A DNA stretch of 64,000 nt from Silene conica. Lineage: Eukaryota > Streptophyta > Magnoliopsida > Caryophyllales > Caryophyllaceae. A program made the position numbers and the translations under genes. The notes beneath the pieces were generated by a model, which did not search any database, had not been told where the DNA came from, and saw only the letters and a program-made list of their open reading frames with translations. Position 1 is the stretch's first letter. Each line of letters begins with the position of its first letter. Location: contig CM055317.2 of the NCBI GenBank assembly GCA_029255685.2, forward strand, positions 18,356,001-18,420,000, given 5' to 3'. Positions 50,451 to 62,718 of this stretch are shown one piece after another.

Positions 50451-51451
50451 CTTCGAGGTAAGGGTGTCATAGTCTAGAGTTAAGTCTAGACATGTACTTA
50501 ATTAAGTTACATGTGATTTCAGTTATGTGAAACAATGGGAAATATCAATTTTTGGTTTGATAAAATGAGGTGTCATTGATTTTAAACCAAGGTTTTGTTG
50601 AAGGCTAAACATGATAGTCATGTCGTTTCAATGTGATCGAAATAGGGCAATTGAATTGCTGCAGATTATATGATGTGTAATAATCTGATAGTGTATAAAT
50701 TTTTACATATATGATAATATCATTTATCGTTTGAGTTTTTCCAACTCTTATATATTCAGGGCTAACTGGATATTAGTTATACTTTGTTTTTATCCAAATA
50801 GGTTGTAGTGACAATGTCGAACCCTATTAAGTGAACTGGATTAACATTGTATAGTGTCCCTAGTTACTTAATGAGGTGACGTCTCGGAGTGACTAGATTG
50901 TAAGGCGATAGATGACGAGTTCGACTGTCATATGACCATAGAGATGGTTGGTCGATTACATAGGCAGAATGTAGAGACATTTTGTCGGACAGTGACCATT
51001 TATAGAGTCCTTTATGTTGCCTGGTCGTGGCGAGGATTTCAATTATTCCTTCGAGTCAATTCTTTAGACTTGCGACTATTTGTCTAAGTTGGTATGGTTT
51101 TCCGGTGGCTTTGGTTTTTGTCCAAGGTCGCGCCGTAAAAGGAGGCTGATGGACATTTACTGGGTCATTGTGATCTGTATCGAACGAAGAAAATAGGTCA
51201 ATAGAATTGTCCATCCATGTCATTATATATATCTCAAGGCCACTTGAGGAGAGGTGACTGGAAATGCGTGGCCACGCTCGGATGTGATCTATAGTAGATT
51301 ATCCGGTCAGACAGTCATTCTCCAGATCGAGGAAACCACTTTATGATATGATCACGTGCAAGAACGACCTGAAAGACCTCTTGCATTGAGTGGGAGATAA
51401 TATTGGACAAGAGAATTGGTAGCGCACACTTGTGTCGGACAAGTGGGAGAT

Positions 51452-52751
51452 TGTTGGAGTAGTGTCCTCCACAATAATGCTTCTACATAATAAATCTCGT
51501 ACAAGGAATATGAGGGATTTATATTTTATATGTTTGTCAGCTGGTCAACGTTAATCGGTAATGATTGACTGACTAGAGTTTGACATTACTGTCGTATGAC
51601 GGCGGTGACCAGTTGATCCCTTTAGGTCACACCTATAGGATGATGCCCAAATGGAAAAATTAATTATTTGTATAAGATACAAGTTAATTAATTCCTTGTT
51701 TAGGTTGACTTTTATTAGTCAAGTGAATTTAATGTTTGATGAAGAGTAAAGTACTCAGGCCATAGGATTTTATTATTCGGTTATATGATAATTGAATAAT
51801 AAATGTAATACGATATTTAGTAATTAATATTTAATTTACTAAATATATACGTAGTTTGTATTATTTATGAGGTGGAGGTAATTAGCAAATTAATGTTACA
51901 AGAAGTTGTAAAATTAGCCAAACGGGTTTTATAAGACTCATTTTATGTTGAAAGTGATAAAATGACACTTAAATGTTAAGTGTATTTTATTTAATACTTT
52001 GTATTATTTAAGTGTTAAATAATCAGATAAATATTTTTATTATATAAGATAATAAAATAAACGACTTATAAGCATTTGAAGGACAAATGTCGAAAGACGA
52101 AATAAGACCCGGAATACTGTATGTAAACCGAGAATATGGAGATATTGTGACCATAATAGGTCTTTGTCTTCCACTCATGTTTATGAGTATTATAAGCTCA
52201 TTTGTTTACATTTGATGGCCTATAAATAGGCTACTATTCCACTTGTTCTAAGTGGAAAAATCTAGAGAATCAAAATCCTCAAAATACATACTTGTTGTTA
52301 AACCATTTAAGAGGAAAAAGAGAAGACTTAAGATCTTCATCTTCAACCTCTAAAATTGATTAAAATTTGATCAATCTTCATCAAAATAAGTTCACAAAAA
52401 TTAATATATTTCTTATATTATCAAAGTAATAATATTTGTAATATAAAAAAAACAAGGTTTACACTAAACTATATCTAGTTAATATACTTAGTGTTTTTGG
52501 GCTAGTATTGGGTGCAACCAAAGGAGGTCACCTATTTTGGTGACTTGGGTTATGGAGGATCATCCTACACTATTATAGCTCAAGAACTACAAAGGTAGGA
52601 GACATTTGCAGTGCCAAAAATGCCATCTTACCAATGTAAGAAAATTTCTTCTTATTAATTTTTGCATGCATGTATTATTTAGACCACCTTATGAAATTAG
52701 CTTGTAATTTTAATATCATTAGAGAGTATAATGAGGTCTAAATTCCTAACA
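51452..52751 (+). repeat. 3' LTR of Copia B
   Basis: 1,300 bp, without the solo-LTR insertion found in its partner. It ends cctaaca at 52751, directly before Copia A integrase text. Confidence 0.9.
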
Positions 52752-53229
52752 CATACATGGGGAGAAGCCTAGTTATGAGAATATACGTGTCTTCGGGAGT
52801 GTATGCTATGCTCATAATAAGGAGAGACCCAAAGATAAATTTAAAGAGAGGGGAAGACGATGTGTATTCTTGGGATATCCACATAACAAGAAGGGTTGGA
52901 AAGTTCACGATCTGAAAACCAAGAAATTATTTACTTCACGAGATGTGGTATTCTATGAAAATGTCCATGCGTTCCCTGATGACGAGTTGCTACAAAAACG
53001 AGATACTTCTGTTCATATTCATGAACTTGTTTTCGTGGACGATAATTTCGATATCAATGGTGAAACCACTGTGATCAATACACATGGTGATACTACTTTA
53101 GAGTCTGGACAACCAGACATTGTGAATGAACACACACAGGTTCACGAAACAGAAACAGTCGACACAACCGTTGACACGACCGGAACAGAGGACGATATGG
53201 TCGAAACAGAGGCAGTGATGGGTCGTGGA
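52752..53229 (+). pseudogene. Copia A integrase C-terminal region
   Basis: The frame shows FGSVCYAHNKERPKDKF, CVFLGYPHNKKGWKV and TSRDVVFYEN, the conserved end of Copia integrase just before the polymerase. The linker after it (rich in Thr, Glu and Asp) leads to the hAT insertion site, whose target duplication GTCGTGGA is at 53222-53229. Part of a broken fossil. Confidence 0.85.
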
Positions 53230-53622
53230 TAGAGATGGCAACGGGTAGGATCTGGACCAGATTCTATAGGATCCAGATCCAGATCCATTTTAAAATGTTG
53301 GATCCAGATCCTACCCTTATCCTTAGGGTCCGATATTTGTAGATCCATATCCTTATCCTAAGGATCCGGGTAAAATCCAGATCCGCCACCAAGTCACTAC
53401 TATGCACTATTTCACTTTTATTTGTCAAATTGAGACGATGTTTTAGTCGAATCACCATCCATTAACTTCACCGGTTTTTCCGTAGTCCAAAAAAACCAAT
53501 AAGAATCTTACAAAAGTGTTTAAAAGTCTTATAACAACTTATAAAAGTCTTACAAAAACAAAAAGAGTCGTACAAATTGTTCAAACAAACTAAATTAATA
53601 TTCCATTCCTTGTTCCCACGAT

Positions 53623-56600
53623 CTACCATTGAAAGGTCGAATCTTCTTGTACTAAACCATCTTCCATATCCTCCTCTAAAATTTCATCAACATCCTGTAT
53701 AAAACAATGAAAAATGAACATATTATAAAAAACAGAAATGGAAACTCAAACAAAAACATTAATTGTCAGTTGTCATAATTAGTCAAGATGTTGATTGAGG
53801 AAGGAACATTATTACTTGAAAGATGAGTAATGACAGTAGCTTAATATCATTAGAACATTTAAATTTTAATTTCAGTTACGATTACTATCATATATTAATA
53901 ATGACAGTAGCTTAATATTTTGTAGCCTAGCATGGCTGTTTCACCATCACTATTTTTTATCATGCAAACAGAAACTAAAGCTAATTCACAATTCCTCCCA
54001 GAAAAAAAATGAGCATTAAAATGAGAATTGAATTACCATCTCAATTATGTCGATCACATCTCCTTCAAGATCGGAATCTTCATTGATGGTTGAACAAACA
54101 CTAGTACCTTCAAAATCACCTTGAAAAAACAGCATATAACAAATATCATAATCATATTAAAGAGTTCATTAATGAAATAAATGGGGTTGAAAGCATAAGA
54201 TTTTATTTTACCTTCAAGACTTGGCATCTTTGTAATACCCCGTATTTTAGCCTCAGTCAACGGCAGTCAAACCGTGTTTTATACAAGTATTTCAAATGGA
54301 ATGTTTATAAAGTATTCTACGTAAACTGTTATTATTTTATAAATCGTATTTCTACGATTATTTCGTATTTCATAATCATTTTATATTTGACGATTATTTC
54401 ACAAAAAGACATTTCATTTCTATTTGTTTAATTTTGATTATATATTTATAATCAAATATATTTCCTATTCTATATTTATTTCTAATTAATTGTATTTTCC
54501 ATTTTATATCTATTTCTCGTCTATACTTGTTTTATTATTTAAGTCGTAATTATATTTAAATCCTAATTTTTATATATTTTTATGTAAGTTAATTTTATAA
54601 TTAAATTAATTAATATTTACTACTACAATAATTTAATTAGTATAACTGTTTATATGTCGTATTGATTTTAAGTTACGAGTCGGGAATGGAGTATAAGTCC
54701 TTGGAAACCGTGAGATCAAACCCTAATTTTAACCCACCCATCGATATAACCCATAAACCCGTCTTCCCTATACACCGACATAAGCTGCCCCATACAACTC
54801 TACATCCTAAAAACCCTATGTTCACTTCAGCAACCACGATAAGATTGAGAACAACGAGAGAGTGAGAGCAACCGTCACCGTCATCATCGTCTACCACCGT
54901 GGCCACCATGGTAAGCATTCGTTTATCGTTGTATTTGCTTTGTGACGGTCTTACTTATATGCTATTGTAATTCCTTTATTTATGACCCATGAGACTGAGA
55001 CACGATCCAGACCGTGACTAGGGATGGCAGGGATGGTCGTGGGATGGTGTAACAGGTCAGAGAACCACTACGGGGGTGGTGGCAGAGGGAGATATAAACG
55101 TGTTTGGTGTGGTGCTGAGACGAGTGTAAGGCATAGTAGGGACCACGGCAAAACATGGGCATAGGGTGGTTGATATGGTCGGTCATGAGCGGTCCTATGT
55201 GGGTTACCCAAGTGGTGGTTGTTGGTTGTTTGTGTGGTGGTTGCCGGCGTAAAATAGGGGAAACTGTTTTTAGACATAGTTGTGAGCGGGTAGTTTGGGA
55301 CGCGTGGTAGTGGCGTTGTGGTGGCTTCTGGTGGTCTTTAATGGGTGTAGGTTGTAGTTGGTAGTATGTAGTTGAGGATGGGTCCAGTGGTGGTAGTTGT
55401 CGGGGACCGGGCTGGTGGTGGTGGTGTCGGGAAGGGGCTGCGACAGACCTGTTATTTCGCGTATTCGAATGGTTGTTGCTGCCGCGGTTGTTTCAGGGGT
55501 AATCGAAGGCCCGTTTGGTTGAGTCAGGGTCAGTGGGTGGTGTCAGTAGGTACACCGTGGTACAGGGATTGTAATCACGGTGGTGTGGTGGTGGTTCGGG
55601 CGGTAGAAAAGGTGTCGAAGGGGCTGTGAAATAGGGTCAGGGGGGTTGCTGGTCGTGAACTGGCTGTTAGTTTAATGTTAGAGTTTTGCGCGTAGGTTAG
55701 TTGTACATATTATTAGTGGTTTGGTGGGATATTATTAGTATTACTTTAGTATTATATTATTTAAGTAGTTAATTTAAATAACTGATATATTATATTAATT
55801 TGCGTAATTGTATTAGTTAGTGATTACGTATATTATATTTGTTAGGTGACGATTTTGAGGTGGCATAATTCTGTTTACCTGATGGCTCGCTATTAGATTA
55901 TATTGCTATCCAGGTAGGATACACCGACACCATACTCTATGATGTGTTATGAATGGATGTTGGATTGTGTGTATTGGATGCTGAGCATGATTTATATGAG
56001 AATGATATTGGTTGGTTTGAGTGTTGATTATTATTATTATTATTGGTATGAGCATTGCATTATTTAATAGCATGATTGATTAAGAGTTTTTGCATTCACG
56101 AGCATGGCATGTGCATTGGATACTGATTTGAGATGATGAGATATTATTGGGCCCAGGCTAGTTCTGCAGGACTAGACCTGGTGACCTCAGCTGTTATGCT
56201 GGTGTTCGGCGACGGCCGATTATAGTCTGCCGGGAGGTTCGGTATGGCTGGGTGTTACGGGTTTGAGATTGAGATTTGTGATGGAGATTGAGATTGAGCT
56301 CGAGCATATCATTGCATTTGCATATCATAATTGTTGCATTATAATTATTGTGTTACCCTACTCAACCGCGAGGTTGACAGTGTATTTGTGTACACCTACG
56401 ATGATCCGGAATGGGGAGTAGATTCTACAGGTCAGAGACAGATGAGCTAGGAGCTGGGGCAGGAATGTGAGATGCATACTAAGGACCGACTTAGAATTAT
56501 ATCGCCTTTAGAGAAGTCATCAGTTGTATTTTCCTTCCGTTATGTAGTATCTGTAATAAACAAGTTTTAAATTTTATCAGTATTATATAAACTACGTTGG

Positions 56601-58769
56601 TTGTTTTACTTTGTTATTCACTACCTCGGACATTCCGAGATGGTAACAACTCTATTTATTTGAGAATGTCTTGCTAAAGGCTCTTAAATAAATGGGGGTG
56701 TTACAATCTTCCAATTTTGCAAACACATTAAAGCTTCAACGATGTTAGCATGTAGCCTAGAACGATGAGCACTAACTACCCTTCCTCCCATACTAAAAGT
56801 ACTCTCCGAAGCAACACTAGAAATGGGAATAGCAAGAATGTCCTTGGCTATGGTTCGCAATGTAGGATACCTTACATCGCATTTCCACCAACCAAGGATG
56901 TCAAATGTCGAGTCCTCTTCAATTGTATCATCTTCCAAGTAATGATCCAATTCACCCTTTACATACACCTTCCTCTTTTTTGTTTTTTTCATTTTAGCAT
57001 ATCCATCTTCATCATCTTCAAGATGAGAGGATTGCATTCTTTTTCCATTTCCATAGGACATTTTATCTTGACTCTTACTCCCTTCACCTTTTTCGTGATA
57101 CTCAACAACAAGATCATTCAACACCTTTCTCACCTTCTCCACTTCTTGTTCACTATTATTACCATAAAGCCTTTCAAAGTAGTATTCAACACAATCCATC
57201 TTGTTTCTTGGATCTAAGATGGAGGCGATGGCCAAAAGACCATTGATATGTTCACAATATTTATCAAACTTCTCAATCACATTTTCAGCCATGGATTTGA
57301 CAATAGGAACATCATCTTTCAACCATTTCATCAAAGCAATCTTAATTTCACAAGCCTTGCGAAAAAACAAGTTTGAAGTAGGATAATTCCTCCCAGAAAA
57401 TACTTTAGTAGTTATGTTAAATATTTCCAACTTCTCACAAACTATCTTAGCCATCTTCCGAAGGAATATCAAACTTCATCTTTCTTTCCAAACGTTTAAG
57501 CCTTACAAATACATCCTTATAAGGCAAAGCTGATTCCAACAAAGTTGAATTCCACCTTGTCTTACAATCAAGGACCAATCTTTTGGTGTTATTACTACCC
57601 AGAAATCGACACGACTCATCAACTTTTTCAATTCTTTTAGGAGTAGACATCCAAAATGAGACACAGTTTCTCACCTTTACTGTTCCCGATTCAATCTTAT
57701 CCAATCCATCTTTGACAACCAAGTTTAAAATGTGGGCACTACACCTTAAGTGCAAGAAGCTACCTTTCAAGATAAGACATTTTTTCTCAAATTGTTTAAG
57801 AATAACTTTCATCATTGCATCATTGGTTATACAATTATCAACAACAACTGAAGAAATTTTACTCTCTAAACTATATTGAGACAAACAATCCATCAAAACC
57901 TTAGCAATAACACCTTTAGTGTGTGGACATGGTACAAAACAAAATCTTAAGGTTCAGTTTCTCAACACCCAATTTTGGTCAATGAAATGTGAAGTCACAG
58001 CCATATATCCTTTCTTTTGATTAGAAGCGGTCCACATATCGGTAGTAACTGCAACTCTACTATCATTAAACTCCAACAACCGTTTAAGTGAAACTTTTTC
58101 ATCTTTATAAGTACTCAAAATATCAGCCCGTAAGGTGTTCCTAAAAATCATCTTGAATGAAGGATTAATACTCTTAATAAAGTCCTTAAAACCAAAGTGG
58201 TCAACCATCGATAAAGGGTACTCATGTATCACTATCATGTTAACCAACTTACTCCTAGACAACTCTTGTTCAAATTCAAATTTTTCTTTGATTTCCAAAA
58301 TGGCAGTTCCATCATTTTCCATTTTAGTTCTTAACTTTGTTTGACCATTTTGCAATGGTCTCATTAGACATGTCTTTTCAGAATGCTTATGAAGGTGAGA
58401 CACCCCATTACCACCATTATTAGAAAGCAATTTACCACACCTTTTGCATTTAGCCTTCTTAATACCATTCACAATCACTGGATCAAAGCAAAGCCAAACT
58501 TTTGAAGTAAGCTTTTTATTACCCAAATTTGGCCTTCTTTTAGACACACTGGATTTTGACCCTTTTTTACTTAAACCAGATTTTAACGCTCCTTTATCAG
58601 TACCGGTTTCATCATCCGAGACAACAACAAATCCCTCTTCGTCAGAATTATAAGCATCTAAGTCAGTTAAAGGGATACCTGAATTGATAGTAGAATCCTC
58701 AACACCCGCATTACCGTGAGAAACATCAACAAGTTGAAACTCAGATTGAGCAACAGCAGATTCATCCAT
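53623..58769 (-). pseudogene. hAT transposase (BED zinc finger), disabled
   Basis: Cut-and-paste transposase, minus strand, starting at the ATG at 58769. A BED zinc finger (KCKRCGKLL with later HLHKHSEKTC) lies in the first third, followed by catalytic-core text (RCSAHILNLVV, CKTRWNST) and the C-terminal hAT dimerisation region (LGWWKC, YPTLRTIAKDILAIP, SSVASESTFS). Two small last exons can be read beyond the gypsy solo LTR: 54119-54037 and 53694-53623, with GT..AG borders and matching phase, ending EDSTFQW and stop. The gene is disabled by an in-frame TGA near 57945, a change of frame near 57450-57470, and the solo LTR inserted in the C-terminal coding part. Similar to zf-BED RICESLEEPER-type proteins. 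Confidence 0.85.
54231..56705 (+). mobile_element. Gypsy solo LTR inside the hAT element
   Basis: A 2,475-bp unit from TGTAATACCCCG to GGGGGTGTTACA, flanked by a perfect 5-bp duplication ATCTT (54226-54230 and 56706-56710). Its 3' part shares actcaaccgcgaggttgaca and gatccggaatggggagtag with the LTR at 61321. The centre is unusually G- and T-rich (ggtggtggt words). The terminus types fit large chromovirus (Tekay-like) LTRs, tentatively. It looks whole as a solo LTR. Confidence 0.9.
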
Positions 58770-59543
58770 TCTGAGCAATGAAAATAGAAAAGAATCAGAA
58801 ACAGTTTTCCGATCTTACATTGAACGAAAATTAAATTAGAAACTCCCAGATATATACAAGACCAAGGTTTACGAAAATTAGATTATATTAGCATCTTACT
58901 CGCCAACAACCTGCTTTTATATTTGTTTATACTCTAACACACTCTACGTATAAGTAGAATACATCAGTAGCTAATGAAAATTATATGGCTTTAGATTAGA
59001 AACTCCCAGATATACACGAGTGTCATACACAAAGCCTTTCGAGCTCTAATTGCGACATACTCTCCAAACTTCTAGGTTTTTATGTCTACTTAGTACTTAC
59101 CCTATGGTATTGTGGATAGATATTGAAAGTAAGAGAGAAAACGTACCAGGATGAACGATGAAGATGAACGAGGCTGTCGCACTTAGAAAATTAGGGTTTT
59201 TAATTTGGGGTTGGGAAATTAGGGTTGAATGTTTTAATTTGGGAAATAAGAATAGTCAGTAGAGAAGAGATTGGCATAACCGCATAACAATTCTTTCGTT
59301 ATTTAGTTTGTAAGTAAAATTTGGCTTTGGCCCAATAGTCTAGTACTCACTCAAATAGAAACTAAAAGAGGGTCTGAGGGTAGGATATGGATCTCAGTGT
59401 TGGGATCCAGATCCGACCCTCAAATTCGTATCAGGATATGGACCGGATCCAGATCCTAAGGATCTGAAATAATGGGATCAATATCCTACCCTAGGGTATC
59501 GGGTCTGGCGGATCCGGGATCCGTTGCCATCTCTAGTCGTGGA

Positions 59544-61287
59544 GCATAGACCAAATTTGACCCATATTGGAAATATGATTATGTCTGCAAAACAGCAAAA
59601 ATAATAGACCTCGAAAGCAAGTTCAATGCACACCTCAGCCAGTCGACATCCAAGAAGAAAGGTACTCGTTATCCAATGTGTAATTATGTCACTACCAATT
59701 GCTTTTCTAACAATCACATGTGTTGTTTGGCGAGAATCGATGCGATCAAAGAGCCTCACAATTACAGCGAGGCAGCACGGTCTAGTGAGTGGCAGAAAGC
59801 TATGTTAGCTGAATACGAAGCATTGGAGGCTAACGAGACTTGGAGAATAGTGGATCTACCTAAAGGCAAAAGGCCCATAGGATGTCGATGGGTTTATAAG
59901 GTAAATTATAAGGCGGACGGAACACTAGAGCGATATAAGGCAAGGTTAGTAGAACAAGGGTACACACAAATAGAAGGTGTCGATTACCATAAAACCTTTG
60001 CTCCAGTTGCGAAAATGACTAGTGTGAGATGTTTGCTTGCCGTGGCCGTTGCAAAAGGATGGTTGATAGAGCAACTCGATGTGAATAATGCCTTCTTACA
60101 CGGAGATTTGGAAGAGGAAGTATACATGAAAATGCCACCCCGGTTTTAGCAAGGAAGGTTCGGTAAAGGTGTGCAAATTGATGAAATCCATATATGGATT
60201 AAAGCAAGCTTCGAGAAATTGGTTTGCTAAGTTATCCGATTCCTTGACGAGGTATGGCTTCATTCAATCTATGGCCGACTATTCCTTATTTACTTACAAT
60301 AAAAATGGTGTATTTGTGGGTTTGCTTGTATATGTCGATGATATGATTATTGTAAGTAATAATGAAACGGCGAGCATCCGGCTAAAGTCCTTCCTAGATA
60401 AAAGTTTCGGTATTAAAGAGCTTGGTCGTCTTAAGTATTTTCTCGGGATTGAGGTAGCCACCGGAAGTAAAGGCTTGGTTTTGAGCCAACGAAAATATGC
60501 CTTAGAAATCATTGATGAGGCGGGTTTAAGTGACGCAAAACCAGTCGATACTCCAATACAACTGAACCATCACTTGGCATTAGCTGCTGGTTACATTTTG
60601 AAGGATCCCGTGAAATACCGAAGGATTGTTGGTCGGTTAATTTACCTCACTATCACGAGACCGGATTTGGTTTATGATGTTCATGTCTTATCACAATTCG
60701 TTCATGCTCCGAGGAAAGAGCATCTTGATGCCGCTCACCGAGTGCTCCGTTACCTTAAAAATAGTCCAAGGAGAGGGATAGTGATAAGTCGAAATTGTGA
60801 TTTACAATTACGCGGCTATTGTGATTCAGACCATGCAGCATGTCCTTTGACAAGACGGTCCATAACCGGTTACTTCGTAGCTTTGGGAGAGTCACCTATT
60901 TCTTGGAGAGCACGGAAACAAACAACCGTGGCTAAGTCCACCGCAGAGGCGGAATATAGGGCAATGGTAGGGGTGACTAGTGAAGTGATATGGCTAAAGT
61001 TTTTTTTTAAATCTCTTGGTGTTAGTCATGACAAACCGATTAATTTGTTTTGTGACAATAAGGCGGCGTTGCACATCGCCAAGAATCTCGTGTTTCATGA
61101 TCGTACAAAGCACATCGAAGTGGATTGTCATTTTATTCGTCATCATCTCATGAATAAAACAATTGGAACATCTCACGTACGAAGCAAAGAGCAAGTGGCA
61201 GATATCTTCACAAAGGCTCTTGGACGCGAGGCGTTTAACTATTTACAGTCCAAGTTGGGTATTGCACTGCCAAGTACTCCAACTTGA
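59544..61287 (+). pseudogene. Copia A reverse transcriptase and RNase H
   Basis: After the hAT insertion the polyprotein resumes. Reverse transcriptase shows [46 protein letters not shown] and the YVDDM catalytic box. RNase H shows YCDSDHA, KSTAEAEYRAM, LFCDNKAALHIA and the ending ADIFTKAL. A purine tract follows at 61286. These enzymes copy the element's RNA in particles. Part of a broken fossil, with few breaks in this part. Confidence 0.9.
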
Positions 61288-61294
61288 GGGGGAG

Positions 61295-61320
61295 TAAAGA
61301 ATAAGAATATTTGTTAATTT
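61295..61320 (+). repeat. Beginning of the Copia A 3' LTR
   Basis: taaagaataagaatatttgt matches the 5' LTR start at 40471 with one difference in the first 20 bases. It is cut at 61320 by the gypsy LTR that begins at 61321. Confidence 0.75.
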
Positions 61321-62687
61321 TGTAATACTCCGTATTTTTATTTCGTTTTATTTCATATTAATTTTGATTATCTTGGATGTCGACGGGTTATAATAAAAAT
61401 AGGTGTTTATAAGCGATATTAGATTGTTGAATGAGGCGTCTTAGGTGTAGTGTTTCGGGTCGTGTATGTGTGTATTTTAACAAAACCGAGTCATGGTCAT
61501 ATTATTTGGGCATTGGAGTGCGTGAGTTACTGATCCATACACGAAAAACCATGCTCATGGGCCTAGGGTTGCGTGCCAAACACAACCCACACACTAGCTT
61601 CATAAATCTGAAATCAGAATTCCAGATATACCATGACTGCCGCCCTATTTAAGCACCCAAATCAAACCCTATTCTAACCTAAACGACTCTCACACGCACA
61701 CAACATCAATAGCCGCCACATCCGAGTTTTCAAAAGAAGGTCTGTCACGGTGGTCAGAGAGTCCTAGGGGTGGTCGTTGGCAAGGGCAAGGAGGTATGCT
61801 CACAGTGTTGCTTCATTCTTTTTCGTTTGCAGTCATGTTTTGAATCGAATTGTATCATGAACATGTGTTTATAGTTTCTGTTCTTAGCATACTTTTAATC
61901 TTGGATGTATAATAGTTGTTGTTGGATCCCATATGAGTCGTCGTTGGTCGTAGGTGACCGCCAGAGATGGTGGTGTAGTTGTAGTGTCAGAATATGTTAA
62001 TCTTTTTTCCAGAATTCCGTTTTATGTATGAATGTTTTAATTGAATTCAAATCCTTATGTGTACGTGTCTGGCATGGGTGTTTGGGTTGTTTGAATGAGT
62101 GCAGTCAGGGGGAACATAGGGTGGTTTTTGTGGTGGCTATCGGTGTGTCATGGTGTTGATAAAGCAGGGTTTGAACAGGGGTGGTACTAACAGTGGGTCG
62201 TGGTTGTTTCTGAACAGTCTTTGAACTCGATCTTTTACGCTGAATCTCATTCCAGTTTTGTTTACAATCGCCTTAGATGTAATGGTAGATTATTAAAGGG
62301 TAGTATGAAGTCGGTGTTGGTGGTTTTTGTGGTGGTTCGTAGTGGTTGCAGGATGCTTTAAAGCGGGATTTGTTTTGCTACCAAAAACCGTAAAAACGAG
62401 TGCTGTGGTGGTGTGGCTGTTTCTGCACGTCTGTTTGGTGGCGTGTGTGGCTGATGATGGCCACTGACCTCCTCCCTGGGATCACCACCGCTCAGGGGCG
62501 AGCCTGGTGGTGCCAGTGGGGAGGCCAGGGGCTTCGGTGGGTGTTGGTAGTGGTGGTTGTCAAGGCTGTCGGCAGGTTATAAGTGCGGTCTGTTCGTGTG
62601 TCGTGTTTTCTTTTCGCGTGTTTCAAATTGGGTTTTGGTTGTGCGTAGTCATTAGTTTGATAATCATCTTCATTATTATTTATCATG

Positions 62688-62718
<31 letters not shown>

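Larger units (their letters stand above)
45451..51451 (+). other. Interior of Copia B, decayed
   Basis: A primer-binding site (tggtatcagagc, 45453-45464) begins the interior. Most of the 6 kb has no open frame of note. A direct repeat of gggatgaatcgg followed by ctcaccgtgccc occurs at about 47082 and 47211. RNase H-like text remains near 50268-50450. The purine tract aagtgggaga lies at 51441-51450. Confidence 0.7.
42147..52751 (+). mobile_element. Copia B, non-autonomous element inside Copia A (fossil)
   Basis: Two 1,300-bp LTRs (42518-45450 without its own insertion, and 51452-52751) enclose about 6 kb. The LTRs start TGTTGGAGTA and end CCTAACA. The purine tract aagtgggaga precedes the 3' LTR, and the primer site tggtatcagagc follows the 5' LTR. 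The last 370 bp of the interior also stand in front of the 5' LTR (42147-42517). Coding remains are few and decayed, so the element looks non-autonomous. LTR identity is very high, so the insertion is young. Confidence 0.8.
53230..59535 (-). mobile_element. hAT transposon inside Copia A
   Basis: Termini tagagatggcaacggg and, inverted, tagagatggcaacgg are flanked by a perfect 8-bp duplication GTCGTGGA (53222-53229 and 59536-59543). Both ends carry many ggatcc / agatcc words in the outer 150 bp, a subterminal array of the sort hAT transposases bind. It encodes a transposase on the minus strand. About 2.5 kb of its 6.3 kb is a later gypsy solo LTR. It moved by cut-and-paste into Copia A after that element had inserted. 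Confidence 0.95.
40471..61320 (+). mobile_element. Copia A, interrupted by nested insertions (fossil)
   Basis: A Ty1/Copia element whose parts appear in order on the plus strand: short 5' LTR from about 40471, gag, protease and GAG-pre-integrase text to 42146, integrase C-terminal text from 52752, reverse transcriptase and RNase H from 59676, purine tract gagggggag at 61286-61294, and the beginning of the 3' LTR. The two LTR beginnings share aaataagaatatttgttaat. It holds Copia B and a hAT transposon, and its 3' LTR is cut by a gypsy element. It is broken in several places. RNase H text resembles the Ale/Retrofit lineage, tentatively. Confidence 0.85.
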
